Origin: Epiperipatus broadwayi
Taxonomy: Eukaryota > Onychophora > Udeonychophora > Euonychophora > Peripatidae
DNA length: 64,000 nt
Direction of reading: 5' to 3'
Assembly: GCA_028023455.1 (NCBI GenBank)
Contig: JAQFVV010000285.1
Coordinates: forward strand, 244,501 to 308,500
Part shown: piece after piece, positions 61,655-64,000 of the stretch
Position numbering within the stretch: position 1 is the stretch's first letter
Layout of the letters: the number at the start of each line of letters is the position of its first letter
Position numbers and translations under genes: made by a program
The notes under the pieces: generated by a model
The model's database searches: none
The model's input: only the letters and a program-made list of their open reading frames with translations
Told to the model about the DNA's origin: nothing

Positions 61655-62084
61655 ATGCAACAAAGAAGTGCTTTTTGAAAAGACAAACAAATTATTTGAT
61701 TTAAAAATAAAATTGTTTAACATAAGAGTTGATAAGAAGCTTGAAAAATGACAGTGATATGAGTGAGGAGGCTACAATCCATTGATATAGATCTTGGAAG
61801 AGAAAATAAAAATTTTCAAAATAAATAAAAATTAAGTATTAAAATGATGAAGATGATGAAAATTGAGTTAGTCTTTTATTTCAGAAGAATAATCATTTTT
61901 TTATAAGTTTATAAAAATAACTTTAATAAACTTTAAATAAATTAATAAACAAAATGTATTTAACATGGCTATTTAAAAAAATGTATGTATACTTTATTTA
62001 ACTTACTTTGTTTTTAGTCTATGTGGTTAAAGTTTCGTAACTCAATTTTTACCCAATCCCAATTTCCAATGTATCACAGAGGTA

Positions 62085-62375
62085 AAATTCTCCAATATAG
62101 TAGTGCCATTCCGTGCAAGCTAGAATAATCAATGGATGCAAGAAGGTTTGTGCATAAAATTCCCATCTAGTGCCTACTCATCCAATATCCCCAAACTAGT
62201 TTCTAGCTTGTGGCTTTTATTAGTAATGAGCCTTGGATAAACCTTCTTGCATCCATTGATTACTGAGGCTTATACTAGATGGCTCTACTATATGGAGAGT
62301 TTTGTTTCTATGTTAACAGCTTGTGTAAGCACAAAGAATGGTGATTATGGGATTTCTGATGTAATTGAATATTTT
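62085..62375. mobile_element. Hammerhead element family 1, decayed fold-back copy
   Basis: A minus-strand half (GGTAAAATTCTCC inwards) contains a hammerhead relic at 62,180-62,238. A shorter plus-strand half runs from CCTTCTTGCATCCATTG to the tail GGTGATTATGGGATTT. Outer stem I ATCCAA/TTGGAT, loop CACAA and GAAACTAGT are kept. The core is CTAATAA (two G-to-A changes) and the cleavage triplet is GTT. It is inactive. Confidence 0.82.
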
Positions 62376-62621
62376 CTACATATTTATGTTCTTAATAATA
62401 GTACTGTATAGTTTTTTAGAATTTACAAATAATTTTAGTCAAAAGTTATAAAAAATTTAGATTTTTATCATATATGTATCATTGAAGCTAAAATGCTTTG
62501 GTAATTTAAAACTGAAAGATTAATTGGAAATTGGAATTGACTAATTTTTTCATTTATTTTTTTATATACACACATAATTAAATTTTTAGACTTTATATCT
62601 AGACAAAATTTAATTTACTAG

Positions 62622-62718
62622 TCAAGCGTTAGTGGTCGAGAGGTCAGCATGGCTGCCTTACAAGCAGTTGTCCCGGCTTAGTGGGTTCGCATCCCCACCA
62701 ATGCTATAACACATGAAA
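62622..62718 (+). mobile_element. tRNA-derived SINE with 16-bp TSD
   Basis: Exact flanks AAAATTTAATTTACTA (62,606-62,621 and 62,719-62,734) enclose a tRNA-Leu/Ser-like head: A box in AGTGGTCGAGAGGTCAGC, B box in GGGTTCGCATCCCC. The 3' end AATGCTATAACACATG is shared with the SINE at 20.2 kb. A perfect duplication implies a young insertion. Confidence 0.93.
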
Positions 62719-62734
62719 AAATTTAATTTACTAA

Positions 62735-62977
62735 AAAGTGAAATAATCTTTTTCAGCTTTCAGAAATAAAAAAGAGAGGTGTTCTACCAAATTTTTAAGA
62801 GATTCTCATCAAGCAAGAATTACAACTTGATATTTTAAACACAATATTTTTACACATTTTGCTACTATGTATATAAAAAAATATATCTAATTTTTACTAA
62901 GAATATTTATAAACATAAGTATCCTAATACAAGCTGATGAAAATTTAGTTTTTGTTTTTTAGTGCATTTATTTAAAT
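62735..62977. other. AT-rich spacer between two SINEs
   Basis: No feature was recognised. Confidence 0.5.
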
Positions 62978-62984
62978 AAAAGTG

Positions 62985-63084
62985 AATTGGTGGTCGAGAG
63001 GTCAGCACGACTGTCTTGCACTTGCAGGCAGTTGCCCAGGTTGCGGGTTCAGGTCCTGGCCGATGCTATGACTCTTAAAAAAAA
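62985..63084 (+). mobile_element. tRNA-derived SINE, same family, short TSD
   Basis: TGGTGGTCGAGAGGTCAGCA (A box) and GCGGGTTCAGGTCCTGG (B box) are followed by CGATGCTATGACTCTT and an A tail. AAAAGTG occurs at 62,978-62,984 and 63,085-63,091. It is the same orientation as the SINE 270 bp upstream but an independent insertion, since the flanks differ. Confidence 0.88.
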
Positions 63085-63091
63085 AAAAGTG

Positions 63092-63350
63092 GGGTTTTAA
63101 CATTTTTTTTGTTATATATTTTTTTTATTTTGTAACAATTAATGAAATTGATCAACATTTGAACACTTAAAAATAGAAACCGTATTTTTTAAAAAACATT
63201 ATCATAGAATTGTGAATTGTTTTTAAGTACAGAAGATAATATAATGATCTAATAGTGATTAACTTTTGTTTCTGACAAACTGTTAATTGAAATATTGATT
63301 AGAAATTTACTTGATTGTTCATATGTTTCATGTAAGAAATCTTCTGAAAT
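63092..63350. other. AT-rich DNA, nothing assigned
   Basis: No feature was recognised. Confidence 0.5.
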
Positions 63351-63703
63351 ATAAACAATGAGGATTGCCAATTCCTCAACAAGCTTTGTGATAAATGCTT
63401 AGCTAGAGAAGGCATTTAAAATACTTCTGCCAACCCCCTGACCATGGTTTCCTGCTTTGGCACTCCTCAGAGAAGTGCCAGGGTAGAAACAGACATTAGA
63501 TCTAAAAATACCAACCCAAAGCCAGAATTTATCTAAAAGTTATCTATTGAGTTGAAAATCTGAAATTTTCAGACACCTACATGTCTTCAAACCCAGTTAT
63601 CCAACTCAAATAGCTATATGGGGCTGATAGATATTCATCCATACCATATATTAGTAGTTTTAGCAATATAACATCACATAAGACTTAAGGCAGAGACTAT
63701 AAA
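63351..63703 (-). mobile_element. Hammerhead element family 4, partial copy
   Basis: It opens with a 73-bp segment (63,351-63,423) identical in kind to the arm of the neighbouring palindrome (ATAAACAATGAGGATTGCC...GGCATTTAAAATA). It continues into a minus-strand hammerhead motif at 63,427-63,481. The rest, to 63,703, is not matched elsewhere in the window. Confidence 0.65.
63427..63481 (-). ncRNA. Hammerhead-like ribozyme motif, family 4
   Basis: On the minus strand the core is CTGAGGA (complement of 63,464-63,470), which satisfies CTGANGA. Stem II TGC/GCA has loop CAAA and a G-G at its base. GAAA, stem III ACC/GGT with AT loop and GTC (complement of 63,440-63,442) follow. Inner stem I pairs CTTCT with AGGGG (two G-U), and a weak outer CTG/CAG is possible. 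All catalytic-core bases are present; the weak points are the stem II base pair and a competing GGCACT/AGTGCC hairpin. Confidence 0.6.
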
Positions 63704-63947
63704 TAGTCAAAATAAGAATCATAGATTGCATGACCCTATTCTCTTAAGCTTGTAAGTTATAAACAATGAGGATTGCCAATTCCTCAACAAGCTTTGTGAT
63801 AAATGCTTAGCCAGAGAAGGCATTTAAAATATATTATCTGGCTAAGCATTTATCACAAAGCTTATTGAGGAATTGGCAATCCTCATTGTTTATAACTTAC
63901 AAGCTTAAGCGAATAGGGTCATGTGATCTATGACTCTTATTTTGACT
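63704..63947. mobile_element. Palindrome made of family 4 terminal sequence
   Basis: Arms 63,704-63,815 and 63,837-63,947 are near-perfect inverted repeats around a 21-bp centre. The outer part of each contains a GGTCATGTGAT-like motif (CATGACCC on the left, decayed to TTGCATGACCC). A third, direct copy of the inner arm is at 63,351-63,423. The block continues to the window edge, so the full element may not be seen. Confidence 0.8.
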
Positions 63948-64000
63948 GCTTTTGAAATATAGTTTCACTAAGATTTAAAATTATTAAAGTGCATAGTGGT

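Overview
The window is animal-type nuclear DNA: very AT-rich (clearly above 70% by eye), no long open frame, many A/T runs and long microsatellites, and a dense layer of decayed transposons. The mix of Penelope-like elements (PLEs) with GIY-YIG domains, RTE-type and other APE-bearing LINEs, tRNA-derived SINEs, and hAT, mariner and probable piggyBac remnants points to an invertebrate metazoan; I cannot name the phylum. I see no host protein-coding exon, rRNA or functional tRNA that I can defend. The window is best read as intergenic or intronic DNA made of mobile elements.

Layout. 1-12 kb: mostly unassigned AT-rich DNA, with a hammerhead-bearing element at 1.6 kb, a fold-back repeat at 6.1 kb and a G-poor block at 7.7-12.1 kb. 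13.3-16.5 kb: two related PLE remnants in opposite orientation. 16.7-17.3 kb: a near-perfect 287-bp-arm palindrome carrying a tRNA-like promoter. 17.9-18.3 kb: a fold-back element with an apparently intact hammerhead ribozyme and a 13-bp target-site duplication. 18.7-21.4 kb: an RTE LINE whose 5' part is inverted against its 3' part, with two SINE insertions. 22.4-24.4 kb: hammerhead elements directly upstream of a third PLE. 25.4 kb: a second hammerhead family. 27.2-27.6 kb: a hAT remnant. 28.1-34.2 kb: a 6-kb unit with inverted ends, two 2.1-kb direct repeats and a TTAA-flanked element. 36.6-39.65 kb: a nearly full-length but broken LINE on the minus strand. 42-49 kb: RTE 3' ends, a PLE tail and a mariner remnant. 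52.4-53.1 kb: a third hammerhead family. 53.7-57.3 kb: nested repeats. 59.2-59.9 kb: a 675-bp CTAT microsatellite. 61-64 kb: more hammerhead elements (two families), two fresh SINEs and another palindrome.

The central observation is a set of at least four sequence-distinct families of short elements (about 130-500 bp). They share one architecture: inverted-repeat arms, a central or arm-borne type I hammerhead motif (CTGANGA, stem II, GAAA, very short stem III, GTC), in three families a 3' tail containing a GATCATGTGA or GGTCATGTGA-like motif, and in three well-bounded copies target-site duplications of variable length (9, 13 and 17 bp). Variable duplications suggest RNA-mediated, target-primed insertion rather than cut-and-paste. 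PLEs are known to carry hammerheads in their terminal repeats and may have inverted terminal repeats. Four PLE remnants lie in the same window, one starting within about 100-200 bp of a hammerhead copy. I infer that these are non-autonomous, PLE-mobilised hammerhead elements. The inverted-arm organisation and the shared 3' tail across families look unusual.
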